Assembly: GCF_034058155.1 (NCBI RefSeq)
Contig: NZ_CP139148.1
Coordinates: forward strand, 2,232,001 to 2,296,000
From: Flavobacterium sp. KACC 22761
GTDB lineage: Bacteria > Bacteroidota > Bacteroidia > Flavobacteriales > Flavobacteriaceae
Direction: 5' to 3'
Length of the DNA stretch: 64,000 bases
The notes under the pieces were generated by a model that did no database searches, was not told the origin of the DNA, and saw only the letters and a list, made by a program, of their open reading frames with translations. Numbering within the stretch: position 1 is the stretch's first letter; each line of letters begins with the position of its first letter. Made by a program: the position numbers and the translations under genes. Positions 21,532-30,827 of the stretch are shown in pieces.

Positions 21532-22407
21532 ATGATTAGCATCGATCCAAAAGAGATACCAACGGTTAAGTTACAAGGTTATCTACAAAGTGCTGTAGGC
21601 CCGAGGCCAATTGCTTTCGCAAGCACAATAAGCGAGAAAGGAATCCCGAATTTATCGCCTTTCAGCTTCTTTAATGTGTTTAGTGCTAATCCGCCAATTT
21701 TGGTTTTTTCGCCAGCGAGACGCGTTCGTGACAATACCGTAAAACACACTTTGATTAATGCAGAAGCTACAGGCGAAGTTGTAATTAATGTTGTAAATTA
21801 TGATATAGTACAGCAAACATCATTAGCAAGTACAGAATATGGAGAAGGAGTAAACGAATTCATAAAAGCAGGTTTGACTCAAATTCCGTCTGATCTTGTA
21901 AAACCATATCGAGTAAAAGAATCTCCGGTTCAGTTTGAATGCAAGATTACGCAAATTATTCCGTTAGGAACTGAAGGAGGAGCTGGGAATCTGATTTTGT
22001 GCGAAGTGTTGAAAATTCATATTAACGAATCAGTTTTGGATGAAAACGGAGCAATCGATCAGCATAAAATTGATTTGGTTTCAAGACTTGGGGCAAACTG
22101 GTATTCAAGATCGAATCAAGGACTTTTTGAAGTGCCAAAACCGCTTACAACTTTAGGAGTTGGAGTAGATGCAATTCCGAATTTTGTTAAGGAAAGTCCT
22201 GTATTTAATGGTAATGACCTCGGAAAATTAGGAAATATAGAAGCCTTGCCTACTACGGAAGAAGTTAGTATATTTGTGAAAGAAAATTTTTCTGTGAAAG
22301 GAGTTTTAAGCTCAGATGATCAAGAAAAAATTCATTTAGAAGCCAAAAAATATCTCAATATTGATGATGTTGCCTCAGCTTGGAAAGTGCTTTTAGCCAA
22401 AAAATAA
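21532..22407 (+). CDS. Flavin reductase family (FMN-binding split-barrel) protein
   Basis: A 291-residue protein. The FMN-binding split barrel is at about 10-200, with VGPRPIAFASTIS, NLSPFSFFNVFSANPP and the VRDNTVKHT segment; the C-terminal 80 residues are specific to this subgroup. These enzymes reduce or bind flavin; the substrate is uncertain. The frame extends upstream to 21442, but TACTTTTG at 21487-21494 is the promoter, so the ATG at 21532 is used. Confidence 0.87.
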   Translation: MISIDPKEIPTVKLQGYLQSAVGPRPIAFASTISEKGIPNLSPFSFFNVFSANPPILVFSPARRVRDNTVKHTLINAEATGEVVINVVNYDIVQQTSLASTEYGEGVNEFIKAGLTQIPSDLVKPYRVKESPVQFECKITQIIPLGTEGGAGNLILCEVLKIHINESVLDENGAIDQHKIDLVSRLGANWYSRSNQGLFEVPKPLTTLGVGVDAIPNFVKESPVFNGNDLGKLGNIEALPTTEEVSIFVKENFSVKGVLSSDDQEKIHLEAKKYLNIDDVASAWKVLLAKK

Positions 22408-22440
22408 AAGAATAGAAACAATAATTAATTATAGAAGAAG

Positions 22441-22812
22441 ATGGAAGTTATAGGAAAAGTAAAAGTGGTAAATCCTGAGCAACAAGTTAGTGCTTCATTC
22501 AAAAAAAGAGAATTAGTAGTAACGACAGATGAGCAGTATCCACAACACATTTTAATCGAATTTACTCAAGATAAATGCGATTTATTAAGCAACTATAAAC
22601 TAGGTGAAGCAGTAAAAGTTTCTATCAATTTAAGAGGAAGAGAATGGGTTAACCCACAAGGAGAAACTAGATATTTCAATAGTATTCAAGGTTGGAGAAT
22701 CGAAAGATTAGCACCAGAAGGTCCTGCACAAGGCGCACCAATGCCAGCTGCAGAAACTTTTGCACCAGCAACAAGCATTAACGAAGATGAACCAGACGAT
22801 TTGCCGTTCTAA
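22441..22812 (+). CDS. DUF3127 protein with an SSB-like acidic tail
   Basis: The 123 residues begin with a compact beta-rich domain (about 1-95, an OB-fold-like DUF3127 domain with LRGREWVNPQGETRYFNSIQGWRIER). An Ala/Pro linker follows and then the acidic tip NEDEPDDLPF. The tip closely resembles the C-terminal peptide of single-stranded DNA-binding protein, which docks repair and replication partners. This suggests a nucleic-acid-binding protein that recruits the same partners, a point made from the sequence and not from known function. It starts 33 bases after the flavin reductase gene. Confidence 0.87.
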   Translation: MEVIGKVKVVNPEQQVSASFKKRELVVTTDEQYPQHILIEFTQDKCDLLSNYKLGEAVKVSINLRGREWVNPQGETRYFNSIQGWRIERLAPEGPAQGAPMPAAETFAPATSINEDEPDDLPF

Positions 22813-22814
22813 AA

Positions 22815-22990
22815 AAGGGTAAATTCCAAATAATAAAATTCCAAATTCCAATTCACTAATGTGTATTTGGGATTTGGAATTTTAGTTTATTTTCGTTTGA
22901 TGTCATTTCGACCAAGGGAAGAAATGACAAGATTGTAAAAGTTTGGAATTTGGAATTTAATTTTATTGGAATTTAATTTTATTGGAATTT
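22815..22990. repeat. TTGGAATTT word cassette with an inner GTCATTTCG inverted repeat
   Basis: aattccaaat words on the left are answered by ggaatttgg and ggaatttaattttatt words on the right. Within it, tgtcatttc (22901-22909) and gaaatgaca (22921-22929) form a small copy of the inverted repeat seen complete at 46568-46667. The block fills the space in front of aat. Confidence 0.7.
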
Positions 22991-22995
22991 AAAAA

Positions 22996-23640
22996 ATGTA
23001 TTATTTATTCAACGATTTATTTTTTCCGCCAGTTACAGAAGCTGATGAAGAAGGCGTTTTGGCAATTGGTGGCGATTTAAGTTCTGAACGTTTACAATTG
23101 GCATATAAAAGCGGTGTTTTCCCTTGGTTTAATGAAGGAGAACCGATTCTATGGTGGGCGCCAGATCCGAGAATGGTTTTGTTTTTTGATGAATTGGTGA
23201 TATCCAAAAGCATGAAAAAGATTCTCAATAAGAAAATGTTTAAAGTTACTTACAACAAAAATTTCAGAGAAGTAATTTCGAATTGCCAGCAAATAAAACG
23301 CGACGGACAAAACGGAACTTGGATTTCGGATGAGATGATCGAAGCTTACTGCAAATTAAATGAGGAAGGATTTGCAAAATCCGTTGAGGTTTGGCAGGAT
23401 GATGAATTGGTTGGCGGTTTGTACGGAATTGATTTAGGAAAAGAAAAAGTTTTTTGTGGAGAAAGTATGTTTTCTAAAGTTTCAAATGCTTCAAAAACAG
23501 CTTTCATTGCTTTAGCCTTATATTTGAAAAAAGAAAATTACAAGTTATTAGATTGTCAGGTTTATAATCCGCATTTAGAAAGTTTGGGTTGTCGAGAAAT
23601 TGATCGAGAAGAGTTTATGTCCATTTTAAAAAGCAAGTAG
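22996..23640 (+). CDS. aat: Leucyl/phenylalanyl-tRNA--protein transferase
   Basis: Adds Leu or Phe from aminoacyl-tRNA to proteins beginning with Arg or Lys, feeding the N-end degradation route. The 214 residues carry the family landmarks: GVLAIGGDLSSERLQLAYKSGVFPWFNEGEPILWWAPDPR near the start (shown here in parts: GVLAIGGDLS, SGVFPWF, WWAPDPR), GTWISDEMIEAY, and GVYGIDLGKE-like VGGLYGIDLG with CGESMFS. Its stop lies two bases before the next start, so the MOSC gene is coupled. Confidence 0.96.
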   Translation: MYYLFNDLFFPPVTEADEEGVLAIGGDLSSERLQLAYKSGVFPWFNEGEPILWWAPDPRMVLFFDELVISKSMKKILNKKMFKVTYNKNFREVISNCQQIKRDGQNGTWISDEMIEAYCKLNEEGFAKSVEVWQDDELVGGLYGIDLGKEKVFCGESMFSKVSNASKTAFIALALYLKKENYKLLDCQVYNPHLESLGCREIDREEFMSILKSK

Positions 23641-23642
23641 AA

Positions 23643-24440
23643 ATGAGTGCAGTTTACAGTGTAAAAGAAATTTATATTTATCCGATAAAAAGTTTGGCAG
23701 GAATCAGTCTTGAGTCTGCAAAAGCAGAAGAAATGGGATTTGAAAATGATCGCCGTTGGATGTTGATTGATGCAGAAAATCAAATGCTGACGCAGAGAGA
23801 GCATCGCATTATGAGTCAGTTTTATCCGCAGATTTCAAATGGAAAAATCACTATTACTTTTCAGGATCAAAAGCATGAATTTTCTATTAACGAACACTTA
23901 GAAAACGCAATTGAAGTAAATGTTTGGGATGACAAAAGCGAAGTGGTTGAGGTAAATCGTGAAACATCAAAATGGTTTAGCCAGCATTTGGGTTTTGAAT
24001 GTAAATTAGTCAAAATACTTAGAAATGGAGCTCGCAAACACGAAAGCTCCAGATTAAAAGAAACATTCAATGTGAGTCTGGCAGACGGTTATCCGTATTT
24101 ATTGATTGGAACAGAAAGTCTTGATTTTTTAAATGAGAAATTGGACGAAAAAATTACCATAAAAAGATTTCGACCAAACCTAGTAGTAAGCACTGAAAAT
24201 CCTCATGAAGAAGATGATTTTACCACTTTTACAATTGGAGACGTTCAATTTAAAAACATAAAACCTTGCGGAAGATGTGTTATGGTGAACAATGATCCGG
24301 AAAATGGGAGTTTAAAAAAAGAACCTTTAAAAACTCTCAGCAAATATAGAAATGTCGATAATTCGGTTTTGTTCGGAACTAATATTGTGAGTTTGAATTC
24401 GGGAATTATCAACGTTGGCGATGAGGTTATTTTTTCTTAG
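23643..24440 (+). CDS. MOSC domain protein
   Basis: The 265 residues comprise an N-terminal beta-barrel (YSVKEIYIYPIKSLAGISLESA) and a MOSC domain (about 110-262) with FRPNLVVS, the invariant Cys in PCGRCVMVNNDPENG and the end GIINVGDEVIF. The family binds molybdenum cofactor or a sulphur carrier; YcbX and mARC-type members reduce N-hydroxylated compounds. It has no ferredoxin domain. Its last four bases overlap the stop of the convergent DUF3857 gene. Confidence 0.92.
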   Translation: MSAVYSVKEIYIYPIKSLAGISLESAKAEEMGFENDRRWMLIDAENQMLTQREHRIMSQFYPQISNGKITITFQDQKHEFSINEHLENAIEVNVWDDKSEVVEVNRETSKWFSQHLGFECKLVKILRNGARKHESSRLKETFNVSLADGYPYLLIGTESLDFLNEKLDEKITIKRFRPNLVVSTENPHEEDDFTTFTIGDVQFKNIKPCGRCVMVNNDPENGSLKKEPLKTLSKYRNVDNSVLFGTNIVSLNSGIINVGDEVIFS

Positions 24441-26329
24441 TTGATTCTAGTTAAAAGTACCGAAGCATTATTGAAATCGTATAAAGCGTTGACTAAATCT
24501 CTGTATTCAGGATATTTTTCTTTTTCTAAATAGGTGAAATTATAAAATTCTTCGACAGCTATTTTTACAACATTTCCTTCAATTTTTGCGCTTGATTTAA
24601 ATAGGCCAATAACTTCATTATTATTGTTTTTGATTTCTTTGTTGAAAGCAAGATTTTCAACATTTTTGATGCTGTAACCCGTCGGAATATTTAAGTTGAT
24701 AAAATTTACATTCTTTTTTGGATAAGATAATACAATTGGATTTGTTCTGTTGATTTCCTGATGCAAGCTGATTTGTTTTCCTAATACTTTTCCAATGGTA
24801 ATCAGATTGTTTTTTCCTGCATTTTCAATCCAAGACTCTTTTATTTTCATTTCACTAGTAATAGTAAAAGGTTTTTCAGTGTCATAATTGTTTTTGTATT
24901 CTTTGTTTTCAAAAGTGTATTTCTGCACTTCAACATCGATATCATTAAACGTATTGTTCTTTACAAAATCATTGATTTTTTCGGGCGAAATATACTTTAT
25001 AACATATCTAAAATAAGCAGCAAGATAACCGGCATAAGTACTTTTTTTGTTTACCAAAACAGTTTCCATATCATCATCAATAGTAATATCGCTTGTTGCT
25101 TTTACAACATTGTCATTCATTAAGACATTCTCGATTTTTTTGAATTCATAAGTAACCTGCTGTTTCGGCTCCTGATCAAAATAAACGGCTTCATTGTTTA
25201 CAGAAAGTGCGTTTGGCTGGCCATACGGCATCCAGAATTGAAAAGGAGAAAGGTATTTTTTTGTTTCGGGAATGTAAATTAAAATTTCCGACAATGCATC
25301 TGGGACTACATTTTCTTTATCAAATTTGTCGTCAAATTTATCTGTAGAAGCTGTAAATTGATATTTTATTTTAAGGAAATCTAAAACGTCTTTATAAAAA
25401 TACAGAACCATATTTCGTGACATTTTTTTTGTTTCCAGCGCTTTTTTATAGACGTATTGTTTATCAAGTTCTATATTCTCTTTTAAAAATATATCCATGA
25501 TTTTTATTTTTTCGTCTGTTGAAAGGGCAGGGTCATTCAATTTATAATCTTCAACAAAGCCTTTAATCATTGATTTGGCGCTTACGCCATCGGCAAAATT
25601 GTAAAGAGAGTTGTAGTAGTTTATGTAATTGTATGCTTTTGAAGTATTTAGGAAATAATAAACCTTTGCTAGATTTGCCACATTTGTAGCATTTTTTTCA
25701 AACTTATAAGCAGGCAAATTTGATGCAGTGTAAATAGTAATTGTGCCTATGCTTTCATTTTTCATTCCGTTATAAGCTGCTGTGTAAGTTTGTGCCTGCG
25801 AAATTTTATTGATTTGGAATTTAGCATCAATCACTGGAATGTCCCTTTGAAAATATTCTACGCCACTAAATTCTGGGAAATCCTTAATTACATAATAGTA
25901 TTCAATAATATCACCTTTTTCTACACCTTCAAAAACAAATTGTTTTTCACTGGTTCCTTCTTTTTCGATAATTTTCTCTTTAGGAAGTTCCTCGATTTTT
26001 CCATCAGGTTTAATAACGCGAACTTTTAAATCTCGATAATCTCGTACATAACGATTGTTTATCGCGACTTTGTTGTATTCGTTTATTCCTGTTTCAGAAA
26101 GGATTTTTATGGCCTGATGTTTTACAATAAAAGCTTTATAAGCATAACCACCAACTTTATTTTCATAAAGTCTGTAATCTTTTAAAACAACAGCAGGATA
26201 CGAAGCAAATTCAGCAGGAATCTCTTTAAACTTTGGGGATTCATCCCATTTATAATTTTTTACCTCTTCTTCCTGAGAGAATGAAATTTGCGACAATAAA
26301 ATAGTGATGAAGAAAATTAGCTTTTTCAT
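24437..26329 (-). CDS. DUF3857 exported protein, degenerate transglutaminase region
   Basis: A 630-residue exported protein (signal KKLIFFITILLSQISFSQ). Its N-terminal half is DUF3857 (KVRVIKPDGKIEELPKEKI, EKGDIIEYYYVIKD). The region where the sister protein has a transglutaminase triad has no Cys (KKMSRNMVLYFYKDVLDFLKI), so it should be catalytically inactive. Its start overlaps the sister gene's stop by four bases. The two are probably a functional pair, one active and one not, at the cell envelope. Substrate unknown. Confidence 0.85.
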   Translation of the reverse strand: MKKLIFFITILLSQISFSQEEEVKNYKWDESPKFKEIPAEFASYPAVVLKDYRLYENKVGGYAYKAFIVKHQAIKILSETGINEYNKVAINNRYVRDYRDLKVRVIKPDGKIEELPKEKIIEKEGTSEKQFVFEGVEKGDIIEYYYVIKDFPEFSGVEYFQRDIPVIDAKFQINKISQAQTYTAAYNGMKNESIGTITIYTASNLPAYKFEKNATNVANLAKVYYFLNTSKAYNYINYYNSLYNFADGVSAKSMIKGFVEDYKLNDPALSTDEKIKIMDIFLKENIELDKQYVYKKALETKKMSRNMVLYFYKDVLDFLKIKYQFTASTDKFDDKFDKENVVPDALSEILIYIPETKKYLSPFQFWMPYGQPNALSVNNEAVYFDQEPKQQVTYEFKKIENVLMNDNVVKATSDITIDDDMETVLVNKKSTYAGYLAAYFRYVIKYISPEKINDFVKNNTFNDIDVEVQKYTFENKEYKNNYDTEKPFTITSEMKIKESWIENAGKNNLITIGKVLGKQISLHQEINRTNPIVLSYPKKNVNFINLNIPTGYSIKNVENLAFNKEIKNNNNEVIGLFKSSAKIEGNVVKIAVEEFYNFTYLEKEKYPEYRDLVNALYDFNNASVLLTRIN

Positions 26330-28212
26330 TTTTTTACGAGGATAATATTTTGATTGTATTGTTTTGTGATATTTTTAATGGCAGTATTCCAAGTTTCAAA
26401 ATTAGCTTTTTCAACAAGCAGGGCATTCATTGCCATTTTTTGATTTATAATAATCGTATTATTTACTTTTTTGTAAGTAATGGTTGCGGTAAAAAAATCA
26501 TTGCTGAAAGTAAAGTTTTCAGGCATATAATCTACAATATACCCATCTGGAATTGTGAAATCATATTCAAAATCATATGATTTTTTGAAATCATTTTCGA
26601 GGGGCGTTTTTCTTTTTTCGATATTGATTCTTGCATTAGAATACGGAAAAAACAAAATCGGCTTGAAAAGTAATTGATTGTCGCTCTTTTTTATCCATTT
26701 GTTTAGCTCAAATTGGTATTGAATTTCAAGCGGATTTTGAGATAAATCATCATTTTTAATCTCGACATTCGATGTTTTGATGTTCTGAATAAAATAAGAA
26801 AAATAATTTCTCAGCATTTCACTTTTATCGGTGGATGTCTTGTAAACACTGATAAATTGTGTTTTTAAATAACCACTTAAATCTAAATTTGTTTGTCCAA
26901 TCAATACATCTGATTCTAATTTTATTTTGAATTTTCCGTTCGTTTTATTTTGATCTGAAGAAACAACTGGAACTTTGATGATTTTGTATTTTTCATCATC
27001 AATTTTTATTAACGCTTCTTTTCCTTGAATAAACGGTGTAGCATTTGGAAATAAGGAATAATGACCGGTTGCATCTAGAAACAGTTCTTTGTTGTCGATT
27101 TTAGCGACTGTAATCATATGATTATCCACAATTGGACTGGGCACATTTTCATAAGTATAATTGTTATGGCGCGTACCAATCCATGCAATACTGGATTCTA
27201 TGCCAGCATAATGCAGCATTTCGTTCAGCAAATTTGCCATGTCTTTGCAATCGCCATATTTTTTTTGCAAAACAGCTGAGGCGTCTCTCGGAATAAAGCC
27301 ACCCATTCCGTCTTCAAATGCAACATAATTTACTTTGGTTTGGACAAAATCAAAAATGGCTTTGGCTTTGTCAGCGTCTTTGGTTAATCCGGTGATTAAT
27401 TCTGCCGTTTTTTCTTTTACAGTAGTTTGATCTTCTTTGTTTATCTCCTTGATGGTTTGCGCATAAAAGCGATAAAGATTTTCTATGTTTCCAACGACAT
27501 TATGAGTGCCAGAAGCATTTTTATAATTTTTAATGTAAAAAATTAAATGCGGACTAAAATAAGAAAAGGTAGGAGAGTCACTTTCCTTTTCCTCTTTTTC
27601 AGTATTTAGCATCTGCCAAGAATAAACTGTAAAATCACCGTCAGTTTCTTCATGAAATTCAATATTTTCATTATTCGCATTACCCTGAATAGTGTATCCG
27701 ATTTCTACATCTTTTGAAACTTTCAGCACTATTTTTGATGATTTGCATTCTAGATAATCTTTGAAATAGTAGCTTTCAAGATATTGCGGTTTTTTAAACT
27801 CTTTTTTGTAAAAAGAATACGTTTGAGAGCCTTCTTCAAGGTTTAAAAAATTGTAATATTTGAATTTCATGTCATGAACAAAAACTTCATCGATTTCACG
27901 GTCTCCGGTTCCAATAAATCCAATTTTTTGTTTTTTGTTGGCCGGTGAAATGCTGTAAGCTTCAATGTCAAAAACTCTTTCAAAAGAGTCTATATAGCTT
28001 ATTCGATTTCCTAAAATCGATTTATCATCCTTGTCTCCAATCCACTTTTTTTCTGCCGAAGCAAGAATAATCGAAGGGAGATTATTTTTTACAGTAATTT
28101 CATAAGAATCTTTTTTTTCAGCGATATACGATTTTGGTTTTGTACTTTGAGCAGTACCTGAAAAATATACCAGAAACAAGAGAGGAAAAAGAAATTGTAA
28201 ATTTTTAATCAT
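26326..28212 (-). CDS. DUF3857 exported protein with an intact transglutaminase-like domain
   Basis: The 628 residues have a signal peptide (NLQFLFPLLFLVYFSGTAQS), a DUF3857 domain (about 50-230) and a transglutaminase-like domain (about 270-400). The catalytic triad appears as Cys in KYGDCKDMANLL, His in VDNHMITVAK and Asp in LFLDATGHYSLFP. A beta-rich DUF follows. Bacterial members are thought to act as peptidases or cross-linking enzymes in the envelope; substrate unknown. It heads a two-gene unit with a four-base overlap. Confidence 0.87.
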   Translation of the reverse strand: MIKNLQFLFPLLFLVYFSGTAQSTKPKSYIAEKKDSYEITVKNNLPSIILASAEKKWIGDKDDKSILGNRISYIDSFERVFDIEAYSISPANKKQKIGFIGTGDREIDEVFVHDMKFKYYNFLNLEEGSQTYSFYKKEFKKPQYLESYYFKDYLECKSSKIVLKVSKDVEIGYTIQGNANNENIEFHEETDGDFTVYSWQMLNTEKEEKESDSPTFSYFSPHLIFYIKNYKNASGTHNVVGNIENLYRFYAQTIKEINKEDQTTVKEKTAELITGLTKDADKAKAIFDFVQTKVNYVAFEDGMGGFIPRDASAVLQKKYGDCKDMANLLNEMLHYAGIESSIAWIGTRHNNYTYENVPSPIVDNHMITVAKIDNKELFLDATGHYSLFPNATPFIQGKEALIKIDDEKYKIIKVPVVSSDQNKTNGKFKIKLESDVLIGQTNLDLSGYLKTQFISVYKTSTDKSEMLRNYFSYFIQNIKTSNVEIKNDDLSQNPLEIQYQFELNKWIKKSDNQLLFKPILFFPYSNARINIEKRKTPLENDFKKSYDFEYDFTIPDGYIVDYMPENFTFSNDFFTATITYKKVNNTIIINQKMAMNALLVEKANFETWNTAIKNITKQYNQNIILVKK

Positions 28213-28331
28213 TTAAGAAATATAATTTGAGGCTTTCTACGATAGTTTTAATGACAATATTAACAAATTAAATCAATTTAAAACAATCATTTTCCGTAAG
28301 TTTTCTCAAATTATATAAATAATTTTCTTAC

Positions 28332-29042
28332 TTAGAAATTTAGCTTTATAAAGTTCCAGTTTAAAGTATTGAAAATTACCAATTCATTATTTAAAGTGGG
28401 TAATTCGAGAATCAATTTCAGCGTTTCATGTGCCATCATGTTCCCGATAATTCCAGGCAAAGTTCCTAAAACGCCATTTAAATTGCAATTCGGAACATCT
28501 TTCGGGTCTGGCATTTCCGGAAATAAATCGCGAAGGTTTTTACTTCCATTATGATTGAAAACTGCAATTTGTCCTTCAAACTTTAAAATACTTCCGTAAA
28601 CCAAAGGTTTTTTTAAGACAACGCAGGTATCATTGACCAGATAACGAGTCGAAAAATTATCAGAACCATCCACAACAATATCATACTGTTCCATAATTTT
28701 TGAAGCATTTTCAGGAGTTAATTTCTCATTAATGGCAACAACTTCAATTAGCGGATTTAGCTTAGAAACGACTTCTTTAGCAACAATAGATTTATACTGA
28801 CCAATTTCATTTTCAGTATATAAAATCTGTCTGTGCAGATTATGAATTTCAATAGTATCAAAATCCATGATTCCAATAAAACCAGCTCCTGCCGTGGCAA
28901 TATATTGCAAAATCGGACAGCCCAAACCGCCGGCGCCAATTACCAAAACTCGTGCTTTTTTTAATTTTTCTTGCCCTTCATCGCCAATTTCGGGAAGTAT
29001 AGTTTGCCTGTTGTAACGAAGGAATTCTTGTATAATGCTCAT
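28332..29042 (-). CDS. thiF: ThiF/MoeB/HesA adenylyltransferase
   Basis: Activates the C-terminal Gly of the sulphur carrier ThiS by adenylation, a step in thiazole formation. The 236-residue protein has the ATP loop GAGGLGCPILQYIA, the Asp of DFDTIEIHNLHRQ, the metal/ATP-binding DGSDNFSTRY, and the catalytic region CNLNGVLGTLPGIIG. It has no rhodanese extension and appears to lack the CxxC zinc pairs of MoeB. Last gene of the thi operon, separated from thiH by a repeat block. Confidence 0.9.
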   Translation of the reverse strand: MSIIQEFLRYNRQTILPEIGDEGQEKLKKARVLVIGAGGLGCPILQYIATAGAGFIGIMDFDTIEIHNLHRQILYTENEIGQYKSIVAKEVVSKLNPLIEVVAINEKLTPENASKIMEQYDIVVDGSDNFSTRYLVNDTCVVLKKPLVYGSILKFEGQIAVFNHNGSKNLRDLFPEMPDPKDVPNCNLNGVLGTLPGIIGNMMAHETLKLILELPTLNNELVIFNTLNWNFIKLNF

Positions 29043-29056
29043 TTTAATTTAGTCTT

Positions 29057-29210
29057 AAAGTTTGAAAGTCAAAAGTCGAAAGTCAAAAGTCGAAAGTCAA
29101 AAGTCGAAAGTCGAAAGTCGAAAGTCGAAAGTCAAAAGTTGAAAGTCGAAAGTCAAAAGTTGAAAGTTAATTTGTAGACTTTATGACTTTAGGCTTTCCA
29201 ACTTTCGACT
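29057..29210. repeat. AAAGTCG/AAAGTCA heptad repeat between thiF and thiH
   Basis: About fifteen units of a 7-base word (gaaagtc or aaaagtc, later gttgaaa) lie on 29057-29170, followed by a few complementary words (gactttatgacttta, actttcgact) up to about 29210, reaching into the thiH 3' end. There are no spacers between units, so it is not a CRISPR. Confidence 0.9.
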
Positions 29211-30317
29211 ATAGGCTTGGTGCCAATCTTTCCAAACAGGTTCATAACCTGCATTTTTTATGATTTTTGAAATTTCTTCTGCCGAACGCTCATCGCTGAT
29301 TTCGAATTGTTCCAAAGATTGCGGATCAACTACATAACCGCCCGGATTTGTTTTTGAACCAGCGCTCATACTTGTAACGCCAATCGGGATAATATTGTTT
29401 CTGAATTTTTCGTTTTCACGCGTTGAAATTGAGATTTCTAAATCTTCATTCCATAGTCTGTAAGCGCATATTAATTGGGTTAGATCTTTATCATCCATAA
29501 TAAAATTGGGTTCGATAATGCCTTCAGCAGGACGCAGACGCGGAAACGAAACAGAATACTTCGTCTGCCAATATTTTTTCTGAAGATAATCTAAATGTAA
29601 AGCATTAAAAAAACTGTCTGTTCGCCAATCTTCCAAACCTAATAAAACACCCAAACCAATCTTGTGAATTCCAGCCGTGCCTATTCGGTCCGGAGTTTCC
29701 AATCTATAATCGAAGTTTGATTTTTTACCTTTTGTGTGATATTTTTTGTAAACTTCTTGATGATACGTTTCTTGATAAACCAAAACTGAGTAAACTCCAG
29801 CATCATGTAATCGCTGATAATCTTCTGTGGAAAGCGGCTGCACTTCAACAGAAATAATCGAAAAATCCTTTCTAATTAAATCAATGGCATTCATAAAGTA
29901 ATTGATATTTACAGTATAATTCGCTTCGCCTGTGACTAGTAAAACATGATCAAAACCAGTATTTTTTAATGCTTCGACTTCCAGTTTTATTTCGGCATCA
30001 GAAAGTGTTTTTCTTTTGATTTTATTGTCGAGACTGAATCCGCAATAGGTACAAATGTTTTGGCATTCGTTGCTCAAATATAATGGAGCGTACATTTGAA
30101 TCGTTTTCCCAAAACGTTTTTTGGTGATTTGATGGCATTTTTGTGCCATCTGTTCCAGATAATTTTGTGCAATGGGAGAAATCAGAATCAAAAAATCATC
30201 TAGCTTGTATTTGGTTTTGGCCAAAGTTCGCTCAACATCTTTTGATGTGGTTTTGTATATTTTGGATTGGATTTCATCCCAATTATATTGCTCAAAAATA
30301 GATTTGAATGTTTTCAT
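29181..30317 (-). CDS. thiH: 2-iminoacetate synthase (ThiH)
   Basis: Radical-SAM enzyme that cleaves tyrosine to give dehydroglycine for the thiazole ring. The iron-sulphur CxxxCxxC motif is C85, C89, C92 (NECQNICTYCGFS). Further landmarks are VTGEANYTVNINYF, EVQPLSTEDYQRLHDAG, and the C-terminal PGGYVVDPQSLEQFEISDERS region. At 378 residues the length is typical. Use of ThiH rather than ThiO suggests a low-oxygen-compatible route. It is separated from thiG by the GxxExxY gene. Confidence 0.95.
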   Translation of the reverse strand: MKTFKSIFEQYNWDEIQSKIYKTTSKDVERTLAKTKYKLDDFLILISPIAQNYLEQMAQKCHQITKKRFGKTIQMYAPLYLSNECQNICTYCGFSLDNKIKRKTLSDAEIKLEVEALKNTGFDHVLLVTGEANYTVNINYFMNAIDLIRKDFSIISVEVQPLSTEDYQRLHDAGVYSVLVYQETYHQEVYKKYHTKGKKSNFDYRLETPDRIGTAGIHKIGLGVLLGLEDWRTDSFFNALHLDYLQKKYWQTKYSVSFPRLRPAEGIIEPNFIMDDKDLTQLICAYRLWNEDLEISISTRENEKFRNNIIPIGVTSMSAGSKTNPGGYVVDPQSLEQFEISDERSAEEISKIIKNAGYEPVWKDWHQAYSRKLESLKS

Positions 30318-30330
30318 TTTTTATTTTGTT

Positions 30331-30359
30331 TCCCGCAGATTTTGCAGATCGTGCAGATT
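30331..30359. repeat. GCAGAT word repeat at the GxxExxY 3' side
   Basis: gcagat occurs three times (cccgcagattttgcagatcgtgcagatt). It is inverted relative to the atctgc words on the other side of the GxxExxY gene (30828-30857). Confidence 0.7.
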
Positions 30360-30735
30360 AAATTTTATTAGCAACACGATGAATATTTTCAAGAATATTA
30401 GAACAATTGAAATTGACTAATAATCCAAGTTTTTTATTCGTCAATTTTAAATAAGTATTTAGCTGTTTAAAATGAATAGGTTTTATTTCGTCCACTGATT
30501 TTAATTCTATAATTACTTTATCCTCAACTAAAATATCTAGTCTAAAAGTTATGTCTAAATAGATATCATCATATTTAACTGGTAAATCAATTTGTTTAAC
30601 TACTTTTAATCCATCTTTTTCCAATTGATAGTATAGTGCACTCTCATATACTGATTCTAATAATCTTGGCCCAAGAGTGTTATATACTTTAAAAATTGCT
30701 CCTCTAACTTTATATGAAATCTCATTTTCAGACAT
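30358..30735 (-). CDS. GxxExxY family protein, PD-(D/E)XK-like
   Basis: The 125 residues match the GxxExxY family, though the signature Gly is Arg here (PRLLESVYESALYYQL). A nuclease-like core follows: FRLDILVEDKVIIELKSVDEI shows the D...ExK arrangement. Family function is unknown. It stands between thiG and thiH, which normally are adjacent, in a spacer bounded by inverted repeat words, so it looks like an insertion with no role in thiamine synthesis. Confidence 0.88.
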   Translation of the reverse strand: MSENEISYKVRGAIFKVYNTLGPRLLESVYESALYYQLEKDGLKVVKQIDLPVKYDDIYLDITFRLDILVEDKVIIELKSVDEIKPIHFKQLNTYLKLTNKKLGLLVNFNCSNILENIHRVANKI

Positions 30736-30827
30736 GTTTTTTTAATTCAAAAAAAAGGAAAATTCTTTCTTTTTTTGTGTGGCTAAAAAATCATAATCAA
30801 TAGATTTAGTACTTTCAACATAAAATT

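Noticed and set aside
28971..29177. Plus-strand ORF with repeated KSKVES units
   Set aside because: Produced by the 7-base DNA repeat between thiF and thiH and the antisense of thiF; no start signals and no family.
29057..29210. CRISPR-like array
   Set aside because: The 7-base units follow each other without spacers, and no cas genes are nearby. The same holds for the words at 33564-33675.
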